Of a DNA stretch of 64,000 bases, positions 32,201-44,056 are shown piece by piece. The DNA lies in assembly GCA_031761405.1 (NCBI GenBank), contig JASEVX010000011.1, positions 26,895,527-26,959,526 on the forward strand, in the 5' to 3' direction. Under the pieces are notes generated by a model. That model was given only the letters and a program-made list of their open reading frames with translations. It was not told where the DNA came from and searched no databases. Within the stretch, counting starts at the first letter, position 1, and each line of letters opens with the position of its first letter. This stretch comes from Serripes groenlandicus. Taxonomy: Eukaryota; Mollusca; Bivalvia; Cardiida; Cardiidae. The translations under genes were made by a program, and so were the position numbers.

Positions 32201-33941
32201 AGAAATGTGACCCCTTACATCATTTGTTCCAGTCATATTGACTGGTTGAAAAAGGCAGTCTCCAGGTGGCATCAGCAAAGGGCTGATCTTTTTGCTTTTT
32301 TACCATAATGCAGCTGATCGATTAAGGATCGTCTTGGCCATCATGTTTTAACCTCGTTCATTATAAATGTATTCCTTGATTTTCTGAAAGTCTTTACTTT
32401 ATTATTTTCTGTTCGTAATAATAGACGACAGCAATACGAATTCCAAATATGTTTTGATAATGCACGAAACATGACATTAACATTATTATTGTCTAGTCAA
32501 TTACTTATAAATCCTTTTTTTATGGCCAAAGTATGCTCTTTAATTTTTGTTTATAATTATCTTGCATTTTTTCGTAAATAGGTAGCACCTATAGATATAT
32601 TATGAAATAAACTGTTAACAAACAACAGTAATAGATGTTTAAAAAATATATTCGTAAAATGTTCATTACATTATATTATTTCCCTCCCTCAGCATTTATT
32701 ACATTTGTCCTTGAAAGGAGCCATCTGAACAACTTGAAAATAATGTTGAACTTTCCAGACACCATTTACCTCTCACACATATAAACACAGCGGAGACAAT
32801 CCTGTGCTTTGATTCCACAAACTGCCGTGCAACCGTTTCAAATTAAACTGATCAGCTTCTTTAGAATCGTATGTTATAGAAACATTGATGCAAACAATCG
32901 TAACAAAAAAATGAAAATATAAGCTACGCAGGATGGTTGGAGTAGGCGAAAGCTCTCATTTTGAGACATTTTTCGCAAAAGTATGTCAAATAGCTTGCAT
33001 CAAATACATGGATAAGACAATAGCGTGCAAAATGTCCCCTGTGGTAAGAAATCCTGTTACAAGATCATAATTAAGTAATGTCCTCGCATTTATAGCTTAT
33101 AGACAAAGTCCTCCCGAGTTGTCCCAATAATTAATCTACTATACATCAGGCGGAAATCTAATTACACATTTCTCGCTCTCCCTGGACAATGGAGACGATG
33201 GAATATTGACGGCTTTGACCGAAATTCTCACATGATTTACACATAAATAGATTTAGCCTTTTGTTGTAAAACAGTTGATCAACCTGTATAATTATTTGTT
33301 ATTATTACTTATTACAATAAAGAAAGAAAACTAAAATACAGATACATTAATATCTGATCATAATCTTCACTTTCAATTGCATGACTTATTATCATTTGAA
33401 CAGTTAGTTGATATTCCTGTTTTATCTATTTTCCTTCTCGTAAAACTATTCCGTTTGGTTATTTGTACTTACTTTTAGGTAATTTATCATAGATGGCATA
33501 TTTTAAACAACTATTGTATTCTTGACTTTTTCTTGTAATTCATTGAACACATTACACGTTTGGGAATGATAATGAAAACAATGTTGAATGCTGTTTGAAG
33601 CGCTCGAAAAAAAAAACAGCGTGTTTAAATAGTACGAAAAGAAAGACTTATCAACAAAGACGGGGAGATAAATGCCGAAAGAGTTGATAAATGAAATCCC
33701 CAATATACGTTACAACCAGTACAAATTCTTCTTTAACAAGTCAGTGTCAATTCGGGACTGTTGTCTCTATGGTCGACATGAGAAACCTATTGCAGTTTAT
33801 GTAATACTGTTAACTTGAGCTTTGGTTTCAGAATTATATACATGTTTATATAGTGTCATGAATGTATATATATATCTCATAAACAAAACAATTAATTGTC
33901 AGATGTCATTTTAACATAATAGTTCTTTGTTGTGAGAGCTC
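32201..33941. other. Unannotated stretch
   Basis: AT-rich; no ORF with recognisable content. Confidence 0.4.
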
Positions 33942-33969
33942 ATTGATTGATTGATTGATTGATTGATTG
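33942..33969 (+). repeat. (ATTG)n microsatellite
   Basis: Seven tandem ATTG units. Confidence 0.9.
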
Positions 33970-34070
33970 GGTGTGCTGTTTCGCTTCCGATTATGTATCA
34001 GAGTTTTCAATGTTGTTGTTAGTTTTGATACTTTTTGATAGTTTAATTCACACGGATTATCTCCCTTCAT

Positions 34071-34307
34071 TTATATAGCGGAAGCGGAAGCGAAGCGCAC
34101 ATGGCGACTTTGTTTCTTTGTAGTCAAATTCTCCACTTTATTTGATTTAGTGGCCTCACAGTGTAAGTTGAAACATTGCCATGATCTTTTACGTAATCTT
34201 AAGTTATTCTGAAATGGGATAAAACATTGTTTGACGTGCCGTTTGAAAAGAATCTCTTTGTTTCTTGCTCGATTCATCTTGTTAGTGACGTCCGCTTTCG
34301 ACGCCAT
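34071..34307 (-). CDS. Possible first exon or small ORF (78 aa), doubtful
   Basis: It starts in a good Kozak context (ccaaaATGGCG) and begins MASKADVTNKMNRARNKE, rich in Lys and Arg. The upstream sequence 'gtgacgtccgctttcgacgcc' (plus strand) is more GC-rich than the surroundings, as at some promoters. No domain, no conservation evidence, and a splice donor could not be chosen. Confidence 0.25.
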   Translation of the reverse strand: MASKADVTNKMNRARNKEILFKRHVKQCFIPFQNNLRLRKRSWQCFNLHCEATKSNKVENLTTKKQSRHVRFASASAI

Positions 34308-35028
34308 TTTGGATTTCCCTTCTGACCCAATGTAAATACACGGTTGAAAGAATCAGTTATAAATGGAGGTATTTCACTGTATTACTCGCTGCAAGTAATA
34401 TTTTTGAGATAAAAATACATTTATTTATTGACACAACAACACAAAATGTCATCAATGTATATTTTGTGTATGTATGCGACTGTCAAAACATACTAAAAAC
34501 TAGTTGACCTACTCTGTGTGAGCGATCATGTGATCAGTCACATGACCGGTAGGGTATTTCTATTATGCGTTTTGGGGCTTAATATCACCAATAATGCACT
34601 GCAAAAGCCTCATTTTGGAGCCAGATGCGTGGCCCTTCTTGCTGGATATGTAAAATGTCCTTTCCACGAGATTTTCGTTCTTTAGTAGCGGGTCCAAAAT
34701 TGTCAATTTTGAAAAGGTAATTGTGCTGATATATTGCATCGGGAAGATCACAGAAGAAGGTTTTTTAGTAAGAGAAGGAATCCCTTAATTCAATGATGCG
34801 TTCATTCTATCTGATGGCCCATGCGCATTTCTGCGCATCATGGATAACTAAGTAGATGCTGAGCGTCGGCCATTTTGGTTTACAAAGTAATGGGATTTCG
34901 CGACCCGGAAATGTCTCGGCGATAATGTTTTATTATAGACAAATATCATGCTGTCGAATATACTGGGTGTCATAACGCAGTTCAGTTATAATAATCTGTA
35001 CTATGATAGGTTAATAATATTTTTAGGT

Positions 35029-35148
35029 ATGGATACTGAAGCCAGTTATAGCCACACAGTGACTGATTCTCCAAGTTCCAGTCCAGTTTTTAAGAAACGA
35101 AGACGAGTTTTAAGGAGGGCACTATCTGAGACTGAGTCTGAGCCTGAG
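35029..35148 (+). CDS. Exon 1 of the transposase-like gene
   Basis: It encodes an N-terminus starting MDTEASYSHTVTDSPSSS with the basic stretch KKRRRVLRR, a likely nuclear localisation signal, and an acidic end (ETESEPE). The donor is GAG|GTAAAG at 35148/35149. The upstream ATG at 34948 in the same frame gives a hydrophobic leader unlike the rest, so the ATG at 35029 is preferred. Confidence 0.5.
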
Positions 35149-35521
35149 GTAAAGAAACTATACTATAGTGATAGCATTTTAACCCATTTGTAAATATTGT
35201 ATAGAAATATAATCTTAACTTACAGGGACACTAACTATATATAATTATATAATCTGCTAAAAATCTTTATATTATAGCTATTGGTGTTAGTGGAATCTTT
35301 TCTTTATATCAACTTTGTCTTTATGCAGTTTACGGAAACTTCCGCCAGCAATCCTCAAAAATGCATATTTAATCGGAATCAATTGAATACAAATTTATGA
35401 ACATATTTATGAATGGTGCACAGCGAAATTGTCTGTCCCCCTTCCCCCTCCATAAAAAAGAAACAGAAGAAGTTTCAGAAATAAAAACAAGATTCATCTT
35501 TATCTTTCAATCAAAATATAT

Positions 35522-35718
35522 TAACGCTTTCCCTCATGCATTTAGCAGACGACGCAAAACAAACATCTAGACGAACATATGGAAAATCTCTATAAATGAA
35601 AATAAATGTATGATTATTGAATAGAAATAAAAACTTTGTTGCAAATGACGAAATAGTTCATTAAACGTCATCTGCTGCAAAGGCGTAAGAAAGCGTCTAT
35701 ATGAGGGAAAGGGTTAAA
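35522..35718. mobile_element. MITE with TTAA-type inverted ends, in intron 1
   Basis: Ends 'ttaacgctttccctcat' and 'atgagggaaagggttaa' are inverted repeats containing TTAA. The interior has 'gcagacgacg' and 'gtcatctgctgcaaaggcg'. Confidence 0.7.
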
Positions 35719-35897
35719 GTATTATTTCACATTATTGGAATGCAACAGTAGTGGAATTTGTCTACTCGCAGTGTGATCACATGTAGCATGTATATTCACT
35801 GTAAACTATTTGTGACAAATATCAACCTTTCTGTTCCTTTATTGTAATCCTATTAGTTGTTTAACATGTTAACCTTGCTGTGTCTGTAGTCATGCTA

Positions 35898-36118
35898 GAT
35901 GCTTAACTCTTTGCCACATACAACAAATCTGCAGCAGACGACTTTGAAAACATCTTATCAAAAACACAAAACATCTCTATATGAATGATTTTCAGTTGAA
36001 AACATTGTGGCAAAATGAGAAATTGCTCGTTTTGAACAATTTCTACTTTTCCCACAATGTTTTCAAAAGTCGTCGGCTGCAGAGGCGCCAGAAACCGTCT
36101 TGTGTGGAAAAGAATTAA
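35898..36118. mobile_element. Second MITE of the same family, in intron 1
   Basis: 'ttaactctttgccacataca' at the left, 'gtgtggaaaagaattaa' at the right, with internal inverted 'cagacgactttgaaaacat' and 'atgttttcaaaagtcgtc'. Confidence 0.7.
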
Positions 36119-36359
36119 AATATTAACCTCAAGGCAGTCTGCAAACTTAGCTCTTGTCCTGTTGTCCGCGACTATCGGTTTACCATTCGGATAACCAAAT
36201 ATCTGATTGGACAACCAGAATTTTATAAACAAATCACAGAAAAGGCCGCTAAAAGTACAGTTTCGGACAACCAAGTTTCAAAATTAATTTCGCAGACTGT
36301 CTTTCTGATCCTGTAGCCATTCTAGTTGCTTACTTCTTTTTCTTTCCTGGCTGTTGTAG

Positions 36360-39300
36360 GTGAATATAGATACTCCTGACAGCTTGCCATTCTCTAACAA
36401 ACATAGTATTCCTACTTATAGTGCTAACAATACTTACAGTGCTAACAAGGTTGTTATTAATGACTCTCAAAAGGACATCTTTGCCTCATCAGAGCCAAGT
36501 TCTGAGTTTGATGATCCTATGTGGGAGGCATATGCTTATATGCCTGGAGAAAAAGGAGACTATAATGACTTAACATTAAGTGGTGAAACTTTGAAATATA
36601 TGCCTGGAGAGAAAGAAGACTATAATGACTTAACATTAAGTGGTGAAACTTTACAATTTAGTGGTGAAACTAAAAACCTACATCTATCTTACAATGCATT
36701 ATTGGAGGAAAACAAACAATTAAAATTAAAACTTAAGGAATTAAAACTTGAAAACTGTCAGTTGAAGAAAGGAAAATCAGTTATAAGAAGTAAATATTGC
36801 AACTAAATACTTGTCGGTTGTTCATATTCCAGAATGTTTAAATTTACAAATAGAGATGTGTTTAATTTTTATAAGAGTAATGGAAAGGAAAAGTGTTTGC
36901 ATTTAATTAAAGAAAATTTCACACATGATAAAGAACATTTCTCTTCTGAGGTTCAGCCTACTGACAAAGCTTTTCAGTATTCTTTGAAAAGAGTTACAGA
37001 TAAAGTTGAGAAGTTAAATAAAAGTATAAGTCGTCAACATGTTGTTGAAGAATTAAACTGTTTTTTAGACAATGACTTTAAATTTCCAAAGGCAGATCTT
37101 AGCAAGAGAGGCACACAGGTTTCTTCAAATGAATATTTAGACCTTAAAGGCTGTCTTGTAACAGAAAAGTTAAAACATGAAAAACTGAGTGATAAACTTG
37201 CTGAATCTGAACAAACAGTTCACAGACAAGATGACAAGCTGACTTCTTCAGCAAAAAAAATTCAAAGCCTGAAACTTAATTTGAAACGAACTGCTTCTCG
37301 TGAAGTATATTCAAATAAAAAAAATTAAAAAAATGGAGCAAAATGTCAATGAGCGGTGCTGTACTGACAAAGACGATCTAATAAGTCAGTTAGAAGCATC
37401 ATTAAAAGATAAAGAACGAGAAATAAACGAACTCAATACAACTGTACAATACTTGAATGATTTACTCAATGATAATGCAGAAACAGTGAATCTTTTTGAC
37501 TCAAAAAGTAAGAGGTATACTCCTCAATTAAAGCAGTGTGTTTATGACCTGTTAACATTGAACGTTAGTGCATCAAAAGTTGGTAAAGTAATTACATCTG
37601 TATTAAAGCTTGTAAATAAAGAACCAGATAGTGTTCCCTCAAAATCAACAGTCCTTAGAATGAACTTACAAAGGCTTTGTATTGCACATAAGCAGTTAGC
37701 AGAAATTTTCTCCAAAGAAGACAATACTTGCTTGTTAACTGACGAGACTTCTAAGTTCGGCAATAAATTCATGGGTTATGAAGCCTCAGATTCAAGTGGA
37801 AATATGTGGGTGCTTGGGTTACGCGACATTGAATCAAAATCAGTGCAAGATACTTTAAAAGTTTTCCGGGAAATATTATCAGACCTTGATGAGATTTCTT
37901 CAAATCAGTCTGTGTCAAGATACATAATTAGTCATATATCGTCAACAATGTCTGATAGAGCGGCTACAGAGCTTAAGTTTAATGAATTGCTTGAAGTGTA
38001 TCGTAAGGAGATATTACCTTTAACATATGCTAACTATAACACATACACAGAAGAAGAAAAAAATCGTTTAGGACATTTGAACAACTTTTTCTGCGGACTG
38101 CATACTTTAGTTAATTTTGCCGAAGCAGCTCAGAAGTATGTTAAGGAAATGGAAAGTCAGATTTTTTATGGTAACTCGCCTATATCTGACAGCTCTTTTG
38201 CTAGTAATAAACCTGGTGTATGTAGATTAGTTAGGACTGCTACAAAGTGTTTCGGGGTTCAATTTAAAACTTATATTTCTGAATTTATGGTGGAGAAAAA
38301 GTTGAAATCAGTTCCCCTGCGTGCATACAAGGGATCACGTTTTAATATTTTATTCAGTAATGCCTGTTCAGTATTTTTTTTAAATGAAAAAATGCTGTCA
38401 TTCTTTGAGACAGTTGAATGTACAAATAGGCTTCATAAATCAATTTTATTTGATCTGAAGGTTCCAGAGTTCCTTGCGGGTGTTAAAGCCTTAGCATTCA
38501 TAAGTAAATTTGTTACATGTCCCTTATGGTTTATTTTGGAGGACAAAGACGTTTCGTTGATGGATATGAACATAAAATACCTAGAAGTAGTTACTTTCTT
38601 GGAAGACGCATCACAGAATGTAGATAACTTTATGTCGGGAAATATGCTTTTATTTGATGAACATGTGCAGAGAGATTGCATGTTAGACTATTTGCTTTCT
38701 CAACATGGATATGATGATATAGTGCACAGCTACTTGGAAGTTATTTTAGCAACATTGTGCTAGCTGGGGAGGAGACTGTTTAAAGAACATTTGCCCGGAG
38801 GAAACCTTATTGATATTAATCCCGAAGTAGTAAAAGGTAATCCAAAAACATCTTGTTTTGCAGAAAGTGTTTTTGGTCAGTTAGACCAATTAATGCGCAC
38901 AAAACCAAATGTTAGTACATTGGCTGCGGAATCATATATCATGTTTTTGAATAACAGAACTATGGAGTGGTTGAAGTCAAAGGAGGAAACGGAAAGAAAT
39001 AAGCTGATATTAGAGGCATCAAGACAAATTACACGGTACAGGACTACTTACAAATTAAGGTTACAAGAAATTAAGGAAAAAAGATGGGAGAAAGTTCAGG
39101 AGAAAGTTAGACAGAAAGAAAGAAAGGAAACAGAAAGGCTAAGGAAACAGACAGAGTATACAAACAATATAATGATGCATGGTCTTTGACAGTCGAAGTC
39201 ACAGGTCGATAATATGCTGCTAAGTTACGCTAACAAAATGGAGCAGGTGGATGTCTTGAAAGCGCAGTTAACATTTCGAAAAAGTGTTCTACTGCAAGTC

Positions 39301-39543
39301 CCGGATGACAAAACAACATTTAATTTCACAAAATCTGTTGAAGGAAGAAAGTCCAGGCAGAATTTAAGTATTGAAGAGTTAAAGTCAAATTTGAAAATTT
39401 TAATAAGACAAGCCGTGGTGAGAGATCAGGATAATCAGGAGGAGAAACACATCCTTGTTGGTAAGAGAGTGAAGCACAGGTTAGAAGTCGAAGAAGATGG
39501 TACGACAAAGAAGACATGGTACACAGGCAAGATTATATCACAG
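36360..39543 (+). CDS. Large exon 2 of the transposase-like gene (with stops and a frameshift)
   Basis: The acceptor is ctgttgtAG|GTG at 36358-36359. In order: an acidic segment containing a duplicated ~22-residue unit (YMPGEKGDYNDLTLSGETL type, about 36540-36660); coiled-coil helices (36690-36790 and 37170-37470); the DDE-like core (about 37735-38250); and a Lys/Glu-rich helical region (38960-39170). Last comes the start of the Tudor-like domain (VGKRVKHRLEVEEDG, then WYTGKIISQ). The donor is CAG|GTGTGT at 39543/39544. Confidence 0.55.
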
Positions 39544-39689
39544 GTGTGTGTGTTGCACACTTATAACGCTAATTAATTACACTAATTTTAACACTTAGTA
39601 TACAACATAGGTAATTTTCAAGTAGCTCTGCTCAATATAATGTTAGTCATAACATAATGTTTAACAGCCCTGTGTGTATCACAAGACTT

Positions 39690-39905
39690 GACCCTTTCCC
39701 TCATATAGATGCTTTATGACGCCTCTGCGGCAGACGGCTTTTTGGAAACATAGTGACAAAAAATGAAATTGCTCAAAATCAACAATTTCACCTTTTGCCA
39801 CAATGTTTTCCACTTTTAGTCATAGGTTATCCATTTAATTATAGAGAGTTTCTATTTTAGACGAAATATGTTCAAAGTCGTCTGTCGTATGAGGGAAAGA
39901 GTTAA
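39690..39905. mobile_element. Third MITE of the same family, in intron 2
   Basis: 'ccctttccctcatatagatg' against 'gtatgagggaaagagttaa', with the 'ttttgccacaatgttttcc' core. Confidence 0.7.
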
Positions 39906-40409
39906 AAGGCAACTTAAAGGGCCTTTCAAACTTTAGATTCCAGCAGAAGATTGATTTCGATCCCACGCGTTGCATTGTAACGTGTGAGCATACCGAAATC
40001 ATCTTCCTGTATTGCAAGTTGTCAGTTATTTGCAGAAGCAGCCATGAACTAAGAGGCATGTTGGTTAGTTGTCAAAAAGTTTTCAGTCAGGTTACTTTAA
40101 GTATTAAAACTTGTACTTGTGTAAGATTACAAATTCCACTTAGACTCAAGCGTCGGAAAGAATGTTGACCGAGCTGGTATCCGAACCCAAAACCTCTGGA
40201 TTGAGACAACAACAAGGGTGCATGTAGGAGTATGTTATATACATGTACGAATAAAATCGATTCCGAATTCTTAAAAAAGGGAAAAACCCTAAATGAGCAA
40301 AGTATTGTTCGTACTAGGTTGGTATTTATCACCCTAAAAATTGTACAGTTAACTTTTTTATCTTCTTTGTAGGCTCCTCTTAGCATGATATATTTATATT
40401 TTGTTGCAG

Positions 40410-40523
40410 GTTCCTGGTTTCCCCGACTGGTTTAACATAATTTACGAAACTGATCGGGCAATCTACACTTACCACAGGTTAGACAGTGACCTTGATTTGC
40501 ATGACCTTCAAATACTGGTTTAA
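40410..40523 (+). CDS. Exon 3 of the transposase-like gene (end of Tudor-like domain)
   Basis: The acceptor is ttgttgcAG at 40408-40409, followed by VPGFPDWFNIIYETD and a DSDLDLHDLQIL ending, stop TAA at 40521-40523. It completes the WYTG..I..V.....F.I.YE...A.Y.Y.L..DL..DL.I pattern of Tudor-like folds. The fit of phase and domain across the intron supports the splice call. Confidence 0.55.
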   Translation, partial: VPGFPDWFNIIYETDRAIYTYHRLDSDLDLHDLQILV

Positions 40524-40539
40524 AATATATGGTAAGTGT

Positions 40540-41240
40540 CATTCATCTTTACACACTCGGTTGCTCACGTGGGTATGGACTTTTTGTTAGCCCAGAGTGA
40601 GCTTTCCTGGTCACCTATTGCCTGCAAGCTGCCATCAGTTGATACAAATAAAATTAACTGCCTAAATACTAGCAAATGCCATTCCAAATCCAAAGAAATA
40701 TTACATGGAATTTTAAAATTTTGCTCAAAATTTAAAGGGCCACAACTCTTAAAGACAAATTAAATAAACAGGAGTGTATTTCTTTTAAAAATACCTTTCC
40801 AATGATATACAACAATCCCATTAAAAAAAATCGCATTTGACAAAAATAAATGTATATTACTCGGGTTTTTTGCCGGAATTTTTCTGAATTTCTAATACCT
40901 TGAAGGGCCATAACTCTTAAACAAAAACTGACATCAACTTGAAATATACAGGAATATATTTCTTTTTAAAAGACCTTTCCAATGATATACAACAATCTAT
41001 ATTTTTTCACAATTTACAACATTAAGTGTGTCTTGCCCTTTTTTGTCGGAATTTTTCTTAATATCGAATATTTTAAAGGGTCATAACTCTTTAATGATAA
41101 ATGCTATGAAGTTGATATAAAATGGAATGCTTTTCTTTTTAACAGACCTTTCCATTGATGTATAACAATCTATGTTTTTTCCATATATGAAAAATAGTCA
41201 AACTTCACTAATCTTGTTTGCAGATTCGTTCCCTCAACTT
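40540..41240 (+). repeat. Three diverged ~175-bp tandem units
   Basis: Units start near 'aagggccacaactcttaa' (40734), 'aagggccataactcttaa' (40902) and 'aagggtcataactcttta' (41077). They share 'cctttccaatgatatacaac'. Probably another pearl-like array; the ends are unclear ('gcccagagtgagctttcctgg' near 40590). Confidence 0.65.
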
Positions 41241-41449
41241 TGTGTACCTTTGAAGGAATGTTATGATTTAGGAATGCATAAACATTGAAGTATTATGTTT
41301 AATGTATCTCACAATTATATCTGAAATTTGATGTTATGACTTTTGTCTGTAAATTGTAATATTTCTATTTACAGCTTTTTACCATCACTCATTAAACGTG
41401 CTCCACAATATTGAGTTTGGTTATCTTCTGTCGACATCACAGGACAGTA

Positions 41450-41728
41450 CATTGGGGTTTAACGCCGTTTTAACAATTTCTCATTCATATCACGGCGGCC
41501 AGTTCACCTACTGATGTGTTTCCTAGTTTTCTCACACCAGTACTTCACACAACAATCTTCCCAAGCAATTGGCTGCTTTTCCACATAGACTTAGCCCATT
41601 GGTGGAAGACAAATGACGCATTGACTTGTCAAACGTCAGAAAGAAATTTGGCCAAGCCGGGGTTCGAATTCACAACCCCTGGATTGACAGCCCGCCGACT
41701 GAGCTACCGGGGCTCGGCTTGTGAGTGC
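41450..41728 (-). mobile_element. tRNA-derived SINE, best-preserved 'TTAACGCCGTTTT' copy
   Basis: The minus strand begins with a tRNA-like head ('agccccggtagctcagtcgg' and, 30 bases on, 'gtgaattcgaaccccggct'), which are good A and B boxes. The body runs to 'aaaacggcgttaaacccc' at 41450. The 71-aa ORF inside is incidental. Confidence 0.8.
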
Positions 41729-41952
41729 TGAACTCATTTAATAGTCAGTCATTGATTAAATTGTGTTTTGAATAATAAATCACAAAACATCGAATCAACT
41801 TAATAAGCGACACAACCACAACATTGTGTCAATATATATGTGTGAATATCATAAATGTACTCCTGCTGCCTTGAAGTGGTTCAATTCGTAACATTTCTGC
41901 TACACATAGAAGCTATCTTGTGTATTGTACCAGTTTACGACGCATTAGCAAT

Positions 41953-42625
41953 AACAAGAGGCCCATGAGGGCCTATGCTCTACTGGCATTGATCTGGCTT
42001 GTTTCAAAAGGAACCAATATGTCATCAATATTCAAATACCATCTAAGTTTGGTGAAGATCAGATAGTAAATGGAAGCTCTATTGTGTTCACAAGCTGTAT
42101 TATAGCAATTTTGACAATTTCAAGGGCCATAATCCAGCCATGCGTGGGTAGATCTGGCCGTTTTTTAGAAATGAACCAAACTCGTATGGATATCTAACTA
42201 CTGTATAAGTTTGATTGAGATACAATAAAAAAAAAAAGGACTGTATCATGTTAACAAGCCCTATTATAGCAATTTTGACAATTTCAAGGGCCATAATTCA
42301 GTCATGCATGGGGCGGATCTGGCTTGTTTTCGAAAGGAATCAAGCTCTCATGGATATCTAACTACTGTATAAGTTTGGTTGAGATACAATAAAAAATAAA
42401 GACTCGTGTTAACAAGCTCTAATATAGCAATTTTGACCATTTCAAGGGCCATAATCCAGTCATGCATGGGCGGATCTGGCTGGTTTTCGAAAGGAACCGA
42501 GCTCTCATGGATATCAAAAGTAAAGACTGTATCGTGTTAACAATAAATTGTTTACGGACGGACGCACGGACGACGGACGAATCGCCACGACATAAGCCCT
42601 TCTGGCCTTTGGCTAGAAGAGCTAA
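41953..42625 (+). mobile_element. Pearl-like element, family 2, complete
   Basis: It starts 'acaagaggcccatgagggcc' (a stem) followed by 'tatgctctactggc'. About four 160-bp units are followed by an acggacggacg tract, then 'ttctggcctttggctagaag' and GAGCTAA. Confidence 0.8.
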
Positions 42626-42651
42626 TAAAACCAGAATCTCCGTAAGGTAGA

Positions 42652-42890
42652 AGATATAAACAGTGTTGACATCATCATGTACGTATCTATGTCTTAATTT
42701 AGATCTCTTTGTGGAACGACATCAGGCAGAGGATATAAACAGTATTGACGTCATCATGTACGTGTCTATGTCGTAATTTAGACTTATTTGTGGATCTCCG
42801 TAAGGCAGAGGATATAAAAAAAACAGTAGTGACGTCATCATGTACGTGTCTATGTCGTAATTTAGATTTCTTTGTGGAACGACTAATTTC
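42652..42890 (+). repeat. Three ~80-bp tandem units carrying CRE-like sites
   Basis: Units begin 'gatataaa' at about 42652, 42732 and 42811. Units 2 and 3 contain TGACGTCATCATG (a full cAMP-response-element palindrome), and unit 1 has the variant TGACATCATCATG. Each has 'tgtacgtgtctatgtcgtaa' or a close form. Confidence 0.7.
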
Positions 42891-42964
42891 CTATCTGAAA
42901 TTAAGGTAAGAAATGAAATAACGTATTGGTGGTTTACCTGTTATGAATTCGAATAAAGTTTGTG

Positions 42965-43651
42965 TTTAGCTCACTGTGACCGCCTTTTGTCCAGCCCGCC
43001 GTGCGTCGTCCGTCAACATCTTCTCCTATGTAACCAGTGGGTCAATTGGGATGAAACTTCTTCACAGAAAGCATCCTCTCAATTTTACCTCACCAGAATT
43101 CCTTCAAATTTCTTGGATCTATGAACATTCTGGTTTCGTTGGGAACGAAACGAAAAAAAGCTTCAACATTCTTCTCTTCCCAAACTTGCTGGCCGATTTT
43201 CTTATACTTTTGTGGAAATGTTCCTTGGGTGACCCTCTATCATACTCCTTCAAACCATCTTAATTGGTTAAAAACATGGCCGCCAGGGGACGGGGATTTT
43301 TTGCTTTATATGGCTATAGTGGAAACTTACAAAATCTTCTCCGAAATCGTAAGGCCGATTTTTCAAATAATTTTGTAGAAATAATTCTTGGGTGACCCCC
43401 GTATCGGATTCCTTCAAGCCATGTTTAATTTCTAATGAAACGGGGGCGGGGCTGTTTTTCCTTATTTGACTAAAGTGAAACAAAATAAAATCAGGTGAAC
43501 GATCGAGTTTGACCCCTCCCCCCCCACCAGATTCCTTTAAGCCACGGATTATAATGAAAGAGGCGGGGCTGTTTTTCCTTATTTGGCTAAAGTGAAACAA
43601 AATAAAATCGGCTGAGCGATCCAGGGCCATCATGGCCCTAGCTCTTGTTTG
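42965..43651 (-). mobile_element. ACAAGAG-type element, inverted
   Basis: The plus strand starts 'tttagctcactgtgaccgcc' and ends 'gggccatcatggccctagct' with 'cttgttt'. Inside are repeated units of 'ggattccttcaagccatg' and 'ggggcggggctgtttttcct' type. Confidence 0.7.
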
Positions 43652-44056
43652 AAAGATTGATTTCAAAATATGCACACATATTTAACAAATATAAAGACTA
43701 TGGAATCATACATTTGAAAGCCTTTTCAGTTTTTGTGACTGGACATTTGTCCTTTTTTTTTTTTTTTATTCAAACAATTGAAGTGCTAGGGCTTTCAAAC
43801 TTAGATCATAGTGACATTTTATTCTTATACCTTTATCAAATTGCTTGCTGTAATTGCTGAGTGTAATCTTTTTTTTTTAAGAGAACAAACATGAATTATA
43901 ATGGATTTTGAAATTGGACATTTGAGATAGACAACTCCACATGTACACCTGTTATCTAGTTAAAATATCACATGGAGAAATAAAATTGCCCAAATGTTCA
44001 CATTTTGTAGCAAATAAAACTGAGGTCACATTTAGTACATAAACAAAAGATATATA
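43652..44056. other. Unannotated stretch
   Basis: T-rich runs; no feature recognised. Confidence 0.4.

Larger units (their letters stand above)
35029..40523 (+). pseudogene. Three-exon transposase-like/domesticated gene with coiled coil and Tudor-like C-terminus, disrupted
   Basis: Exons: 35029-35148, 36360-39543, 40410-40523, with GT-AG introns in phase 0. The disruptions are a TAA at 36804, a frameshift at the A-rich run near 37317-37333, a TAG at 38761 and a TGA at 39187, all inside the large exon. Beyond each stop the same frame stays open and in character, so the breaks look recent. The central part has an LLTDETSKFG block, TMSDRAATELKFNELL and an FFCGLHTLVNFAEAAQK segment. These fit an RNase-H-fold DDE-like nuclease with a C..H pair. 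The C-terminus looks like a Tudor/chromo-type reader. Related uncharacterised proteins occur as multicopy families in invertebrate genomes, as I recall. Whether this is a transposon gene or a host gene is open. Reading stops as errors of assembly is possible but four would be many. Confidence 0.6.

Noticed and set aside
35029..39543. In-frame TGA/TAG codons as selenocysteine or readthrough sites
   Set aside because: Three different in-frame stop types plus a frameshift in one gene, with no SECIS-like hairpin noticed; decay is simpler.
42976..43263. 95-aa ORF as a membrane protein
   Set aside because: Lies inside an ACAAGAG-type repeat element whose units recur elsewhere.
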